From Bacteroidales bacterium (GTDB lineage Bacteria; Bacteroidota; Bacteroidia; Bacteroidales; UBA932), in the NCBI GenBank assembly GCA_017551425.1, contig JAFZLQ010000106.1, forward strand, positions 1 through 64,000: a DNA stretch of 64,000 nt, read 5' to 3'. Each line of letters begins with the position of its first letter. Position 1 is the stretch's first letter. Made by a program: the position numbers and the translations under genes. The notes under the pieces were generated by a model that was not told the DNA's origin, did not search any database, and saw only the letters and a program-made list of their open reading frames with translations. This document shows, in pieces, positions 50,898 to 59,837 of the stretch.

Positions 50898-52441
50898 TGC
50901 TTGAATATATCTTTAACTATTTCCTTTTCGTCAAAATGAGTCTTCTCCGTGCCGATTATCTGGTAGGTCTCGTGCCCCTTGCCGGCCAGCAGTACGGTGC
51001 TGCCGTCGGGGGAGAGCATCAGCGCGGTGCGTATCGCCTCCCTGCGGTCGGCGATGAATATGGCCTTGGCCAGTCCTTCGGGGGAGAAGCCTTTGCGTAT
51101 GTCTTCCATGATGTCTTCCGTGCGCTCCGTGCGGGAGTTGTCGGAAGTCACGAATATGCGGTCCGCCCATTTCTGCGCCACCTGCGCCATCTCCGGGCGC
51201 TTTGTGCGGTCGCGGTCTCCGCCGCAGCCGAAGAGGCACACCAGCTGCTTGCCGGGGGCCACTTCCCTGAGCGTCTTGAGCACGTTCTCGAGGGCGTCGG
51301 GGGTGTGGGCGTAGTCTATCACTGCGCAGAGGCCGCGGGGGCCGTGTATGGTTTCCAGCCTGCCGGGGGCCGCTTCCAGCCCGGACAGCGCCACCAGAAC
51401 CTCGTCCCTGTCGCAGCCTAGGGCCAGCGCGGTGCAGTATATCGCCATGAGGTTGTATGCGTTGTGCACGCCTGTGAGGCGGGTCCATACCTCGGCTCCG
51501 TCAATCTTCAGCAGCATGCCCTCGAAGCTCTTTTCCAGTATGCGGCAGCTGTGGTCTGCGATGCTGCGGCAGGAGTAGGTGACGCGGTGCGCCCGGGTGT
51601 TCTGGAGCATCACCTCGCCGTGCTTGTCGTCGATGTTGGTGATGGCGGTGGCGCCGGGGCCCAGCTCGTCGAAGAAACGCTTCTTGCAGCGCAGGTATTC
51701 GGCGAAGGTGCCGTGGTAGTCGAGGTGGTCATGGGTGAGGTTGGAGAATATGCCGACGGCGAATTCCAGCCCCGTCACGCGCTCCTGCTCCACGCCTATG
51801 GAACTGACTTCCATGAAGCAGTATGAGCATCCGGCATCGACCATTTCTGCAAGGAGCCTGTTGGTGGTGAGTGGGTCGGAGGTGGTGTTGGCAGTCTCCA
51901 TTCGCCTGTCTCCCACGTAGTTGGCTATGGTGGAGAGGAGCCCGCATTCGTAACCCAGGGCCTTGAACAGGCGGTACAGCAGGGTCACGGTGGTGGTCTT
52001 GCCGTTGGTGCCCGTTATGCCCACGAGGCTGAGCTGGCCGCTCGGGTGCCCGTAGAACGCGTCCGCCGCGTACGCTATGGCCTTGCGGGAATCTGCAACC
52101 GTGATGATGGTGAGGTGAGATTTTTCGCTGGCGCTCAAAATGACAGCTTGAATGTCATCCTGCAGTGCTCTGCTGTCATCCAGTTGCTTTACGTTGTCAT
52201 CCAGTTGCTTTACGTTGTCATCCTGAGCATCGCGAAGGATCTCATACATCACCGCCGCAGCACCGGCCTCGATGGCCTTCCCGATGTACTCGCGCCCGTC
52301 GTTCCCGCAGCCGTTCACGGCCACGAAGAGGCTGCCGGGCACTACCTTGCGGGAATCGTTGCAGACGGCGCAGATCTCTATGTCGGTGCTGCCGGTGCAG
52401 GAGACGACTCCGCAGTTGCGTATGATGTCTTTCAGTCTCAT
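50879..52441 (-). CDS. murE: MurE ligase carrying an in-frame repeat insertion
   Basis: I use the ATG at 52441 (MRLKDIIRNCG), which overlaps the ftsI stop by 4 nt; the protein is 520 residues. The ATP loop VGITGTNGKTTTVTLLYRLF and the late motif FVTSDNSRTERTEDIMEDI are present. The Arg in DNSR suggests meso-diaminopimelate as the added residue. Residues about 67-109 (ILRDAQDDNVKQLDDNVKQ onward) are absent from ordinary MurE and are encoded by the palindromic element at 52116-52243. The insertion sits in the loop of the N-terminal domain before ITVADSR. The frame is intact, so the enzyme probably works. Confidence 0.95.
   Translation of the reverse strand: MRLKDIIRNCGVVSCTGSTDIEICAVCNDSRKVVPGSLFVAVNGCGNDGREYIGKAIEAGAAAVMYEILRDAQDDNVKQLDDNVKQLDDSRALQDDIQAVILSASEKSHLTIITVADSRKAIAYAADAFYGHPSGQLSLVGITGTNGKTTTVTLLYRLFKALGYECGLLSTIANYVGDRRMETANTTSDPLTTNRLLAEMVDAGCSYCFMEVSSIGVEQERVTGLEFAVGIFSNLTHDHLDYHGTFAEYLRCKKRFFDELGPGATAITNIDDKHGEVMLQNTRAHRVTYSCRSIADHSCRILEKSFEGMLLKIDGAEVWTRLTGVHNAYNLMAIYCTALALGCDRDEVLVALSGLEAAPGRLETIHGPRGLCAVIDYAHTPDALENVLKTLREVAPGKQLVCLFGCGGDRDRTKRPEMAQVAQKWADRIFVTSDNSRTERTEDIMEDIRKGFSPEGLAKAIFIADRREAIRTALMLSPDGSTVLLAGKGHETYQIIGTEKTHFDEKEIVKDIFKQCSTTL
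52116..52243. repeat. Palindromic repeat element inserted in murE
   Basis: The outer arms are imperfect inverted repeats: GAGATTTTTCGCTGGCGCTC...TGACA (52117-52145) against TGTCATCCTGAGCATCGCG...GATCTC (52216-52242). Between them are three 21-nt units starting TGTCATCC (52153, 52174, 52195), the last two identical. The right arm shares TGTCATYCTGAGC and GAAGRATCTC with the array at 24254-24378. Confidence 0.85.
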
Positions 52442-54318
52442 TTTGCCGCTTCTAATCTGGGTTGGAAACAAGGATCTATCGCGTACAGTCCGTTCACGAG
52501 CTCCTTGACGGCCCTGGCGGGAATGCCGCCGCCCTGGAACTGCTTGGACGTGGGTTTGCTGAACACCGTGCAGATGACGCTGTACCTGGGCTCGTCGGCG
52601 GGGAAGAATCCCACGAAGGTTCCCTGGTACTTGCGGCGTCCGTATTCGTCTTTGTACGAGCCCCCGGCGTAGGTGCCGAAGGAGGTTCCGGTCTTGCCCG
52701 CAACCTGGCACTTTGCGTCCTTGAGGCGGCGCGCCGTTCCTTCTTCGGTAACCGCCTTGAGCGCGCGCGTAAGCGTATCGGCCACTGCCTTGCTGCAGAT
52801 GGTGGACATCAGCGCGGGCCCGCGGCGGCTCTTCACTACGCCGTCCTTCTCTATGTCTTCCACCAGGTAGGGCTTCATCATCTTGCCCTTGTTGGCGATG
52901 GCATTGTAGAACGTAAGTATGTGGAGAGGGGTTTCGCGTGTGCCGTAGCCGTATCCCATTACAGCCAGGTCGCTCATGCTCCAGTAGCGGTTCTTGTCTT
53001 TGGGCGAGGGGATGATGGGCGAGGCGAGGCCGGCGAGGTCGAAGTCGAAGGCTTCCGCCAGCTTGTAGCTGTGGATGTTCTCTATGAAGCGCATCGGCTT
53101 CTTGCTGTAGTTGTTCACCGCCAGCGAGCCGAATACGTAGTTGGAGGATATCTTGAAGCCGTCTATCACGGCGATGCTGTTGGTCTTGTGGATGCGCTCG
53201 TGGTCCAGGATGTGCACGTCCTGCGGGATGGTCTTCACGCCCTTGATGACGCCGTGGTTGGTGGGGATGGTCTCGTCGAGGCTCTTGATGTAGCCGTCGG
53301 AGAGCACCTGCATGAGCGTTACGGTCTTGAAGACGCTGCCCGGCTCTATGGCGCGTCCGATGGCGAGGTTGCTCACTTCCTCGAAGTCAGTCGCGTCCCC
53401 GTCTCGGTAGAGGTTGACCATGGCCCTGATGGCGCCGGTGGCGCTTTCCATCAGCACCAGGCATGCGCCTTCGAGGTCGGTCTCCTCCTTGATCTCTTCG
53501 TAGAGGGCACGGGCCGCGATGTCCTGGTAGTCTATGTTGATGGTGGTGCGGATGTCCTTTCCGTCCTCCGCGCGCGTACGCGTACTGTCATTGTCCTGCA
53601 CGCGCCCGTAGTCGGTCACCTTCAGCCACTCCTTGCCCTCCTGGCCGTGGAGCACGTAGTCGAACTTGCCCTCCAGGCCCACGTGGGTGTTGCCCACGGA
53701 CGAGCTGTTGTCGCGCACGAAGCCAATGGTCCTGCGGGCCAGCTTGCCGTACGGATATATGCGGATGTTCTTCTGTTCGGCGATGAGGCCTCCCTTGTAG
53801 CGCGACTCGTTGAAGAGAGGGAAGGTCTTGATGCGGTTATAGACGTTGCGGTCCACCGGTTTGCCGAACTTGAGGTATTTCTTGCCGTTCCTGCGGCCGT
53901 CGCAGATGAGCTTGTAGTACTGGTCCGATGTCTTTTCCGGGAACACCTTGGCAAGCTCCACGCTCAGCTCGCGGGCCTTGTCGAGCCACTTGAGCTCGTT
54001 GTCTGCGCCGTTCTTCTTGTCTGCGGCGAACTCCTCCCGGCGCACGGTGCAGTCCATGGCTATCTGGTAGGTGGGGCAGGACATGGCGAGCAGACGCCCC
54101 TTGCTGTCTATTATGTTGCCGCGTACCGGCTCGATGGTGCGCGCGCGGCTTGTGGGGGTGAGGGCGGTTGCTATCTTGGGCTCGGGACGGAAGAATATCT
54201 GTATGCCCACGAGCTTCACGAACAGCAGCACCGACGCGAGCAGCAGCAGCACGTATATGACGTACAGGATGACTCCTATACGGTCCCGGTTCTTCTTTAT
54301 GTTGCCGCTCACGTCCAT
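52438..54318 (-). CDS. ftsI: Septal transpeptidase FtsI/PBP3
   Basis: The 626-residue class B penicillin-binding protein has one membrane helix (IGVILYVIYVLLLLASVLLF), a dimerisation region (RGNIIDSKGRLLAMSCPTYQ) and the catalytic motifs SVFK (in AIEPGSVFKTV), SSN (ISSNYVFG) and KTGTS. It crosslinks septal peptidoglycan with FtsW. The C-terminus ends soon after the transpeptidase domain, without the PASTA domain that many Bacteroidetes homologues have. Confidence 0.93.
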   Translation of the reverse strand: MDVSGNIKKNRDRIGVILYVIYVLLLLASVLLFVKLVGIQIFFRPEPKIATALTPTSRARTIEPVRGNIIDSKGRLLAMSCPTYQIAMDCTVRREEFAADKKNGADNELKWLDKARELSVELAKVFPEKTSDQYYKLICDGRRNGKKYLKFGKPVDRNVYNRIKTFPLFNESRYKGGLIAEQKNIRIYPYGKLARRTIGFVRDNSSSVGNTHVGLEGKFDYVLHGQEGKEWLKVTDYGRVQDNDSTRTRAEDGKDIRTTINIDYQDIAARALYEEIKEETDLEGACLVLMESATGAIRAMVNLYRDGDATDFEEVSNLAIGRAIEPGSVFKTVTLMQVLSDGYIKSLDETIPTNHGVIKGVKTIPQDVHILDHERIHKTNSIAVIDGFKISSNYVFGSLAVNNYSKKPMRFIENIHSYKLAEAFDFDLAGLASPIIPSPKDKNRYWSMSDLAVMGYGYGTRETPLHILTFYNAIANKGKMMKPYLVEDIEKDGVVKSRRGPALMSTICSKAVADTLTRALKAVTEEGTARRLKDAKCQVAGKTGTSFGTYAGGSYKDEYGRRKYQGTFVGFFPADEPRYSVICTVFSKPTSKQFQGGGIPARAVKELVNGLYAIDPCFQPRLEAAK

Positions 54319-54319
54319 C

Positions 54320-54670
54320 TTATTTTACAAGTATCGTTGCGGGCTCGGTGGGTTCCGTGACCTTTGAGCCCTTCTGTTCCAGCAGGTTGCGTACCGACGA
54401 GCGCTTGCTCAGGCTCACCAGGTCGAACACCTTCTGCGTATGTACTATCTCCAGCTCCCGCAGTTCCGCCTTGCCCTTCTCCACCTTGGTCATGGTGCCC
54501 TCTATCATCAGGGATATCCATATTACCATGGCGATGAGGAAGAACGCATAGACGATATGGATGAAGTACTTGCCTATGTTGAGGCGGAGCAGGAACTCGC
54601 CCCTCAGCATAGCGCCAAGGCTGTTGGCCAGGCCTCTTCCGAGGTCCTGTATTTTCCATGTCTTGTCCAT
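54320..54670 (-). CDS. ftsL: FtsL-like division protein
   Basis: The 116-residue bitopic protein has one membrane helix (YFIHIVYAFFLIAMVIWISL) followed by a heptad-like segment (KVEKGKAELRELEIVHTQKVF). These features and the place between rsmH and ftsI identify it as the FtsL-like member of the FtsQLB complex. Primary sequence is weakly conserved, so the assignment rests mainly on context. Confidence 0.82.
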   Translation of the reverse strand: MDKTWKIQDLGRGLANSLGAMLRGEFLLRLNIGKYFIHIVYAFFLIAMVIWISLMIEGTMTKVEKGKAELRELEIVHTQKVFDLVSLSKRSSVRNLLEQKGSKVTEPTEPATILVK

Positions 54671-54671
54671 A

Positions 54672-55574
54672 TCAGTTCTTCTCCGCCACTCTCAGTTTTG
54701 CGCTGCGGGCGCGGGTGTTTTCGCTAATCTCCTTTTCCTCCGGAGTGGCGGGCTTGCGGCCCACTGGGCTCAGGGGGGCGGCGCTGCGGCCGTAAACGTC
54801 CTTCTCTTCCACTCCGTCCGTGCGGCCGCTGCGGATGAAGTTCTTCACCATGCGGTCTTCGAGGGAGTGGTAGGTTATAACGGCGAGGCGCCCGCCCTTG
54901 CGGAGCGATTTTGCAGCTCCTTCCAGGAATTTTTCGAGCGAGCGCATTTCGTCGTTGACCTCTATGCGAAGGGCCTGGTACACCTTTGCGAGGTATTTAT
55001 GCTCCGCGAAAGAAGGCAGGGCTCCCGACACTGCATTGTCCAGGTCGCCGGTGGAGTGGATAGGAGCCTTCGCCCGTGCGGCTACGATGAGCTGCGCGAG
55101 CTTGCGGGCGTTATCGACCTCACCGTAGATTTTAAGGATCCTTTCCAATTCTTCTTGCGTATAAGAATTGACAATGTCAGCAGCGGTTTTAGCGCCCTGC
55201 ACATTCATTCGCATATCGAGGGGACCGTCAAAGCGGAAGGAGAATCCGCGCTCGGCAGTATCGAACTGGTGAGAGCTGACTCCCAGGTCGGCAAGGATGC
55301 CGTCCAGGCCTTGGGGGGCCTCGATCAGAGCATAGTTATGTATGAATCTGAAATTATTGTGTATCAGCGTGAAACGCGGGTCCTGCGGGGCGTTGGCAAG
55401 GGCGTCTGCATCGCGGTCGAAGGCGAGCAGGCGGCCGTTTGCGTCCAGCCTCGAGAGGATCTCGCGTGAGTGGCCGCCGCCACCGAAAGTGGCGTCGGCA
55501 TAGTGCCCCGACGGATTGGTCACCAGGGCGTCTACACTTTGCTGCAGGAGTACGGGGTTGTGATATTCGCTCAT
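54672..55574 (-). CDS. rsmH: 16S rRNA (cytosine-1402-N4) methyltransferase
   Basis: The 300-residue SAM-dependent enzyme has HYADATFGGGGHSREILSRL (SAM loop), LLAFDRDADALANA, GILADLGVSSHQFD and the late motif LAVITYHSLEDRMVKNF. It methylates C1402 of 16S rRNA. It follows mraZ by 12 nt, the conserved start of the division cluster. Confidence 0.96.
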   Translation of the reverse strand: MSEYHNPVLLQQSVDALVTNPSGHYADATFGGGGHSREILSRLDANGRLLAFDRDADALANAPQDPRFTLIHNNFRFIHNYALIEAPQGLDGILADLGVSSHQFDTAERGFSFRFDGPLDMRMNVQGAKTAADIVNSYTQEELERILKIYGEVDNARKLAQLIVAARAKAPIHSTGDLDNAVSGALPSFAEHKYLAKVYQALRIEVNDEMRSLEKFLEGAAKSLRKGGRLAVITYHSLEDRMVKNFIRSGRTDGVEEKDVYGRSAAPLSPVGRKPATPEEKEISENTRARSAKLRVAEKN

Positions 55575-55586
55575 TGCCTGCTTCTC

Positions 55587-56036
55587 CTACTGGCGGGAGA
55601 GGCTTCTGGCAATGGCTACAAATTTCTGGTTGGGTATGCGGGACTGCTCGTAAGATTCCTTCGCCCATACTTCAAGCTTGCTGCCAATGCCGAGGAAAAC
55701 CACTTCCTTGGTTACACCGATTGCGTCAAGAAGATTACGGGGGATGGATATGCGTCCCAGTTTGGCGTCCGGCTCGACCACTTCTATGCCCCGCATGTAT
55801 TCTCTCCAGAACTGGACATGCTCGTCATTGAAGAAGTCGAGTTTGGCCTTGGTATCTTCGGCCTCGGACGTCCACGCTTCGTACGTGGACATCTCCAGGT
55901 AATCGTCGAAGATTCCTTTTTTGATTACAAACCTCATATCTCCACCCACCGGCATGGCACGCCGCACGGCGGCCGGGAGGACAAGCCTGCCCTTGTCGTC
56001 CACCTTTGCGGAGTATGTACCGATGAATGTGACCAT
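55587..56036 (-). CDS. mraZ: MraZ transcriptional regulator
   Basis: I start at the ATG at 56036 (MVTFIGTYSAKVDDKGRLVL, 149 residues); the frame upstream runs into the promoter. The protein has two AbrB-like repeats with DDKGRLVLPAAVRRAM and DAKLGRISIPRNLLDAIG. MraZ binds repeats near its own promoter and controls the division cluster. It is the first gene of that cluster. Confidence 0.93.
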   Translation of the reverse strand: MVTFIGTYSAKVDDKGRLVLPAAVRRAMPVGGDMRFVIKKGIFDDYLEMSTYEAWTSEAEDTKAKLDFFNDEHVQFWREYMRGIEVVEPDAKLGRISIPRNLLDAIGVTKEVVFLGIGSKLEVWAKESYEQSRIPNQKFVAIARSLSRQ

Positions 56037-56057
56037 AATTATTCTTATACGCAATTG

Positions 56058-56065
56058 CAAAGATA
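56058..56065 (-). promoter_or_regulatory. -7 box of the division cluster
   Basis: TATCTTTG on the minus strand lies 21 nt before the mraZ ATG. No TTG is seen at the -33 distance. The upstream 50 nt are very AT-rich and could hold MraZ sites, but I see no clear repeat. Confidence 0.6.
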
Positions 56066-56128
56066 CAAAGAATTTTTCCACTTTATTACATTTATTTACA
56101 ATTTTTTCCACAATTTATCAACAACACA

Positions 56129-56161
56129 TAAAAAACAGGCCCCGCAGAGCTACGGAGCCTG
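56129..56161 (-). terminator. Intrinsic terminator of the rpoN operon
   Basis: The minus strand reads CAGGCTCCG, an 8-nt loop and CGGGGCCTG (56161-56136, one G-T pair), followed by a run of T residues. It lies 22 nt after the stop at 56184 and before the promoter of mraZ. Confidence 0.8.
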
Positions 56162-56183
56162 GACTCAGTCGTGTAAATAAATG

Positions 56184-56843
56184 CTATTCCGCCCAGCTGC
56201 GGAGCAGGGAGACGGCGTCGGAAACTGTCTCGGGAACCGTATTGCCGGCCACGAAGTATGCGTCTATGTCTGCCTTGCGGGCGGGGAACAGGCGCTTGAG
56301 ATTGCGTTTGTTCAGCGGATAGATCACCTCTTCCTTGTATAAATATAGTATTTCTGACACGTCGTACGGCACCGGACCGTAGATGTTGTAGGCAACGCCG
56401 TCAACATACATGGAAGAGCTTTCCCGGATGGAACTTGTCTGTGATGTGGTGCCGTAGGCGCCCTGCTTGGCGCCCTTGAAGGTTTTGACCTCACGCTTGA
56501 GGGCGATGCCGAATCCTGTCCCGACGGGGTAGAAGCGATAGAAAACGCCCTGGTTGTGAATGAATGTGACAGTGTCTATCTTTACCATCGCCACATTGTC
56601 TATGTCGGAGGCGGCCATTTCCTTGCCGTTCTTGTCCATGAAGCGGAGCGTGTTGTCCACCGCGCAGATGTTGAGCCGGCCCTGCGCCGGGCGCTGGCCG
56701 TTGAAATAGACCATGCCCTCGGCGAAGTCCGGCATGAGATAATACACATCCCTGGGGATGCCGTTGTCTTCCTGCGCTGCGGCTCCCGCCTGCATCAGAA
56801 CAAGCAGGCCGGCTGCCAGTAAATATCTGAGTTTAAGGCTCAT
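56184..56843 (-). CDS. Secreted protein of unknown function
   Basis: I start at the ATG at 56843 (MSLKLRYLLAAGLLVLMQAG, 219 residues); the open frame further upstream only shadows rpoN. A signal peptide ends near GAAAQ. The mature part has FNGQRPAQGRLNICAVDNTL and a late YNIYGPVPYDVSEILYLYKE segment, and no recognised domain. It is the last gene of the operon, 5 nt after rpoN. Confidence 0.72.
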   Translation of the reverse strand: MSLKLRYLLAAGLLVLMQAGAAAQEDNGIPRDVYYLMPDFAEGMVYFNGQRPAQGRLNICAVDNTLRFMDKNGKEMAASDIDNVAMVKIDTVTFIHNQGVFYRFYPVGTGFGIALKREVKTFKGAKQGAYGTTSQTSSIRESSSMYVDGVAYNIYGPVPYDVSEILYLYKEEVIYPLNKRNLKRLFPARKADIDAYFVAGNTVPETVSDAVSLLRSWAE

Positions 56844-56848
56844 TATTG

Positions 56849-58252
56849 CTAAATCTCCTTGCGCCAGCGGGCGAGGGGGATGCCCAGGACGCTGCGATAC
56901 TTTGCGATGGTACGGCGTGCGACCTTGTAGCCCCGTTTCTCCATTTCCACCACAAGCTGCTCGTCTGTGAGCGGCTTGCGTTTGTTTTCGCCGTCCACGC
57001 ATTCCTGCAGGGCTTTTTTGAGCTCGCGGGTGGATACTTCCTCGCCCTCTGAATTCTCCATGCCCTCGGAGAAGAAGTACTTGAGGGGGAAGATGCCGAA
57101 GTGGGTCTCGATGAACTTGCTGCTCACCACGCGGCTGATGGTGGAGATGTCGAAGCCTGTCTTTTCCGCTATGTCCTTGAGGACCATGGGGCGCAGGTTG
57201 CTCTCGTCTCCGTCTATGAAGTAGTCGTGCTGGTAGTCGAGTATGGCGCGCATGGTCTTGCTGAGGGTGTTCTGGCGCTGCTTGAGGGCCTCTACGAACC
57301 ATTTTGCCGAATCCAGCTTCTGCTTCACGAAGGTCGCAGCCTCTTTCTGGGCGCGCTCAGAGCTGCCCTTGGCCTCCAGCAGGAGGTCTGCGTATTTCTT
57401 GTTCACCCTTATCTCCGGCACGTTGAAGCGCGGCATGGTGAAGTCCAGCACGCCGTCGTGCTCTTCCAGGATGAAGTCGGGAACTATCTGGCGTGACTGG
57501 TCGTCGTAGGAATCGTCAACCTGGCCGCCGGGGGAGGGGTTCAGCTTGACTATCCTGCCGAAGGCCGCCTTGAGCTCGTCCTCGCTGATTCCGAGCTTCG
57601 CCTGTATCTTCTGGAAATGCTTGTTGGAGAAGTCCTGGAAGCATTCGTCTACTATGCGGATGGCGTTTTCCACCTCCGGGGTGCGGCGCAGGGCCCTGAG
57701 CTGTATGAGCAGGCACTCCTGAAGGTCGCGCGCCCCCACGCCCACCGGCTCGAAGTCCTGGATTACGGCGAGCATGCGCTCCACCTCCTCCGGGGTGGCC
57801 TCAATGCCCGCACGGAAGGCCAGGTCGTCCACCATGTTGTCTATGCTGCGGCGCAGGTAGCCGTCGTCGTCGAGGCTGCCTATTATGAAAGACGCCACCT
57901 CATGCTCATGGGGAGTAAGGTTGCGGTATCCCAGCTGCCTCTGGAGGCTCTGGGTGAAGCCTTCCTTAACTGAGAAGGTATTGTATTCGGGACGGGGATC
58001 CTTGCCCCAGTTGTTGACTTTCAGGCGGTATGCGGGGATGTCGCCGTCTTCTTTCAATGAGTCGATGGAGACCTCGCGGCGCTCCTCCTCGCTTTCCGGA
58101 TCGGGCTCGTCGTCAAGCACGGGATTGCTTTCAAGCTCGGCGCGCACTTTCTGTTCCAGGTCCTGAATTGGGAGCTCGATGAGCTTGATTGTCTGGATCT
58201 GGAGGGGCGAGAGCTTCTGCTGCTGCTTGAGTTCGAGGCCGGTCTTGATCAT
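56849..58252 (-). CDS. rpoN: RNA polymerase sigma-54 factor
   Basis: The 467-residue protein has region I with Gln/Leu-rich sequence (LELKQQQKLSPLQIQTIKLI), an acidic region II, the core-binding domain and the RpoN box ARRTIAKYR near the C-terminus. It directs polymerase to -24/-12 promoters and needs AAA+ activators. No activator gene is in this window. It starts 3 nt after the SPOR gene. Confidence 0.96.
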   Translation of the reverse strand: MIKTGLELKQQQKLSPLQIQTIKLIELPIQDLEQKVRAELESNPVLDDEPDPESEEERREVSIDSLKEDGDIPAYRLKVNNWGKDPRPEYNTFSVKEGFTQSLQRQLGYRNLTPHEHEVASFIIGSLDDDGYLRRSIDNMVDDLAFRAGIEATPEEVERMLAVIQDFEPVGVGARDLQECLLIQLRALRRTPEVENAIRIVDECFQDFSNKHFQKIQAKLGISEDELKAAFGRIVKLNPSPGGQVDDSYDDQSRQIVPDFILEEHDGVLDFTMPRFNVPEIRVNKKYADLLLEAKGSSERAQKEAATFVKQKLDSAKWFVEALKQRQNTLSKTMRAILDYQHDYFIDGDESNLRPMVLKDIAEKTGFDISTISRVVSSKFIETHFGIFPLKYFFSEGMENSEGEEVSTRELKKALQECVDGENKRKPLTDEQLVVEMEKRGYKVARRTIAKYRSVLGIPLARWRKEI

Positions 58253-58255
58253 CTG

Positions 58256-58705
58256 CTACTGGTTTCTGACTATGAACGCGGTGGGGAACTCCTGCTGTAT
58301 GGACTTCAGGGCCGCGGAGGCGTCCGCTTTGGTCGAGTAATTGCCCACCGTAACCTTGAAAAAAGGATTGCTGTATGTGCGTGAAACCGGCACGCCGGGG
58401 TGCGAATTGCGGAATTTGGCCGCCGCCGCCTCGGAACCGCTGCGTGCGCCCTGGCCGCTGTCGAAGTAGATGCGTATGCTGTAGGTCTGGTCTCCCAGGC
58501 CGGAAGCGGTGCGGCGGGCGTTGCGTTCCACATGTGCGGCCATCGCCGCCTCCACCTCGGGACTCTGGTGCACTGTCACGAATTCCGAGAGATTCCCGAA
58601 CACGTCGTATGCGGGCTCCGCCGGGGTGTCGTCCTGTTGCTGCACCTGGGCGAAAGCAATGCTGCAGACCGCCAGGGCCGCGATTGTGAGTATAAAGCGT
58701 CTCAT
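58256..58705 (-). CDS. SPOR-domain periplasmic protein
   Basis: The 149-residue protein has a signal peptide (ending SIAFAQ) and a C-terminal SPOR domain: QTYSIRIYFDSGQGARSGSE, PVSRTYSNPFFKVTVGNYST and ASAALKSIQQEFPTAFIV. SPOR domains bind denuded peptidoglycan at the septum. Coupled by a 4-nt overlap to the LEA-like gene. Confidence 0.85.
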   Translation of the reverse strand: MRRFILTIAALAVCSIAFAQVQQQDDTPAEPAYDVFGNLSEFVTVHQSPEVEAAMAAHVERNARRTASGLGDQTYSIRIYFDSGQGARSGSEAAAAKFRNSHPGVPVSRTYSNPFFKVTVGNYSTKADASAALKSIQQEFPTAFIVRNQ

Positions 58706-59172
58706 ATCCTGTCTAGCAAATCCTTGAGTGGTATGTCTGTATATTCGAAATCCTTGCCAAGACCGCTTTTGAGCACTCCGCGGAAGCGGACGTCGGCCGT
58801 CATGGGATCCAGGTAACTGGGCTGGCTGAAGAGCGTAAGCAGCTGGAAAGGATTGAAACTGCCGTCTATGCTGCCGTGTACCACGATGTTATAGACTTTC
58901 TGCGTACGCGGCTCCAGGGTAACGTCGTCGGCCGTGAAGTGCAGGCAGGGCTCGCCGTCCATCTTTACGGTTGCTTCCATTTGGGTGAGGGTGACCTGCA
59001 CGGTAGGGTTGTCGATGCCTATGTCCAGGGCTGCGTCTATGGACGACAGGCCGCGGGGCGATAGCTCCACGAGGTCGCACGACGTAACCTTGATATCCTG
59101 GAAAGACTTGCAGCACGAACCCAGGAGAACGGCGGCAAACAGCGTCAGGAGTATTCCGGCAATCTTTTTCAT
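58702..59172 (-). CDS. LEA14-like lipoprotein
   Basis: I start at the ATG at 59172 (MKKIAGILLTLFAAVLLGSC, 156 residues) with lipobox LLGSC (Cys20). The mature part resembles the LEA type 2 / WHy beta-sandwich (SSIDAALDIGIDNPTVQVTL). A TATATTTG box at 59187-59180 (minus strand) just upstream could give an almost leaderless internal transcript. Function is unknown. Confidence 0.7.
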   Translation of the reverse strand: MKKIAGILLTLFAAVLLGSCCKSFQDIKVTSCDLVELSPRGLSSIDAALDIGIDNPTVQVTLTQMEATVKMDGEPCLHFTADDVTLEPRTQKVYNIVVHGSIDGSFNPFQLLTLFSQPSYLDPMTADVRFRGVLKSGLGKDFEYTDIPLKDLLDRI

Positions 59173-59198
59173 CTTTCTGCAAATATAGCCAAAATCTC

Positions 59199-59837
59199 TC
59201 AAATCTTAACTTTCCCGGCGCTGGACGAGCTGTTTCCGTCCCATGACCAGTCGATCTTTATGGCGATGGAATCGCGCTCCGGCAGCAGGCCGTCAAGATT
59301 GAAGGAAGTATAAAAACCGTAATCCACGAGGGCGAGGGTCTCTTCTGCGCCCTCCGCGAAATTGTGCGTGAGGGTGAAGTACAGGGTGTCGGCCACCGAC
59401 GCTTCCTCGTCGAACGCAAGGTTGATGCGGTGCAGGCCGGCGCCGTCCTCCCTTACGCTTATCACGTTGTACATGTTGATGCAGCGGCCGCCGTACCATG
59501 CGTCGGAAATCCTGATGGGGAATGCGCCGAGGCTGTCGGGAAGTTCTCCCTTATAGACCACCGGCTTCTTGTACAGGGGTACGAGGTACGACTGCAGGCG
59601 GGCCTGGTAGGTTGAATCCGCTACTGACTTGAGCACGTCGAATATGGCGACGACCCTTTCTGCGCCGTTCCAGTCGGTTTTCTCCTCAAAAAAGTAGGTG
59701 TTGCCGTCGTCACCGAAAAGGGAGCCGTCCGGGTTGGGGAAGCCCATGGTGAATACCCGGTACTGGAAAGGGTCCGGATTGTTGCATGCGGTCAGAAGCG
59801 CTGCGGCAAGCAGCAGGAGTCGTATTGTCCTTTTCAT
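59199..59837 (-). CDS. NigD-like lipoprotein
   Basis: The 212-residue protein has lipobox LLTAC (Cys18) and resembles NigD-like proteins of Bacteroidetes in its two-part beta-rich layout (GNTYFFEEKTDWNGAERVVA, then NFAEGAEETLALVDYGFYTS). The name comes from a bacteriocin locus, but the function is not known. The start overlaps the Fur-like gene by 4 nt. Confidence 0.72.
   Translation of the reverse strand: MKRTIRLLLLAAALLTACNNPDPFQYRVFTMGFPNPDGSLFGDDGNTYFFEEKTDWNGAERVVAIFDVLKSVADSTYQARLQSYLVPLYKKPVVYKGELPDSLGAFPIRISDAWYGGRCINMYNVISVREDGAGLHRINLAFDEEASVADTLYFTLTHNFAEGAEETLALVDYGFYTSFNLDGLLPERDSIAIKIDWSWDGNSSSSAGKVKI

Noticed and set aside
52462..54360. Open frame of 632 codons on the plus strand opposite ftsI
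   Set aside because: It mirrors ftsI codon for codon, has no recognisable domain, and the division cluster runs without gaps on the minus strand.
56849..57302. Longer N-terminal part for the secreted protein at 56184
   Set aside because: The 150 extra residues are Arg/His/Pro-rich shadow of rpoN; the signal peptide begins at the ATG at 56843.
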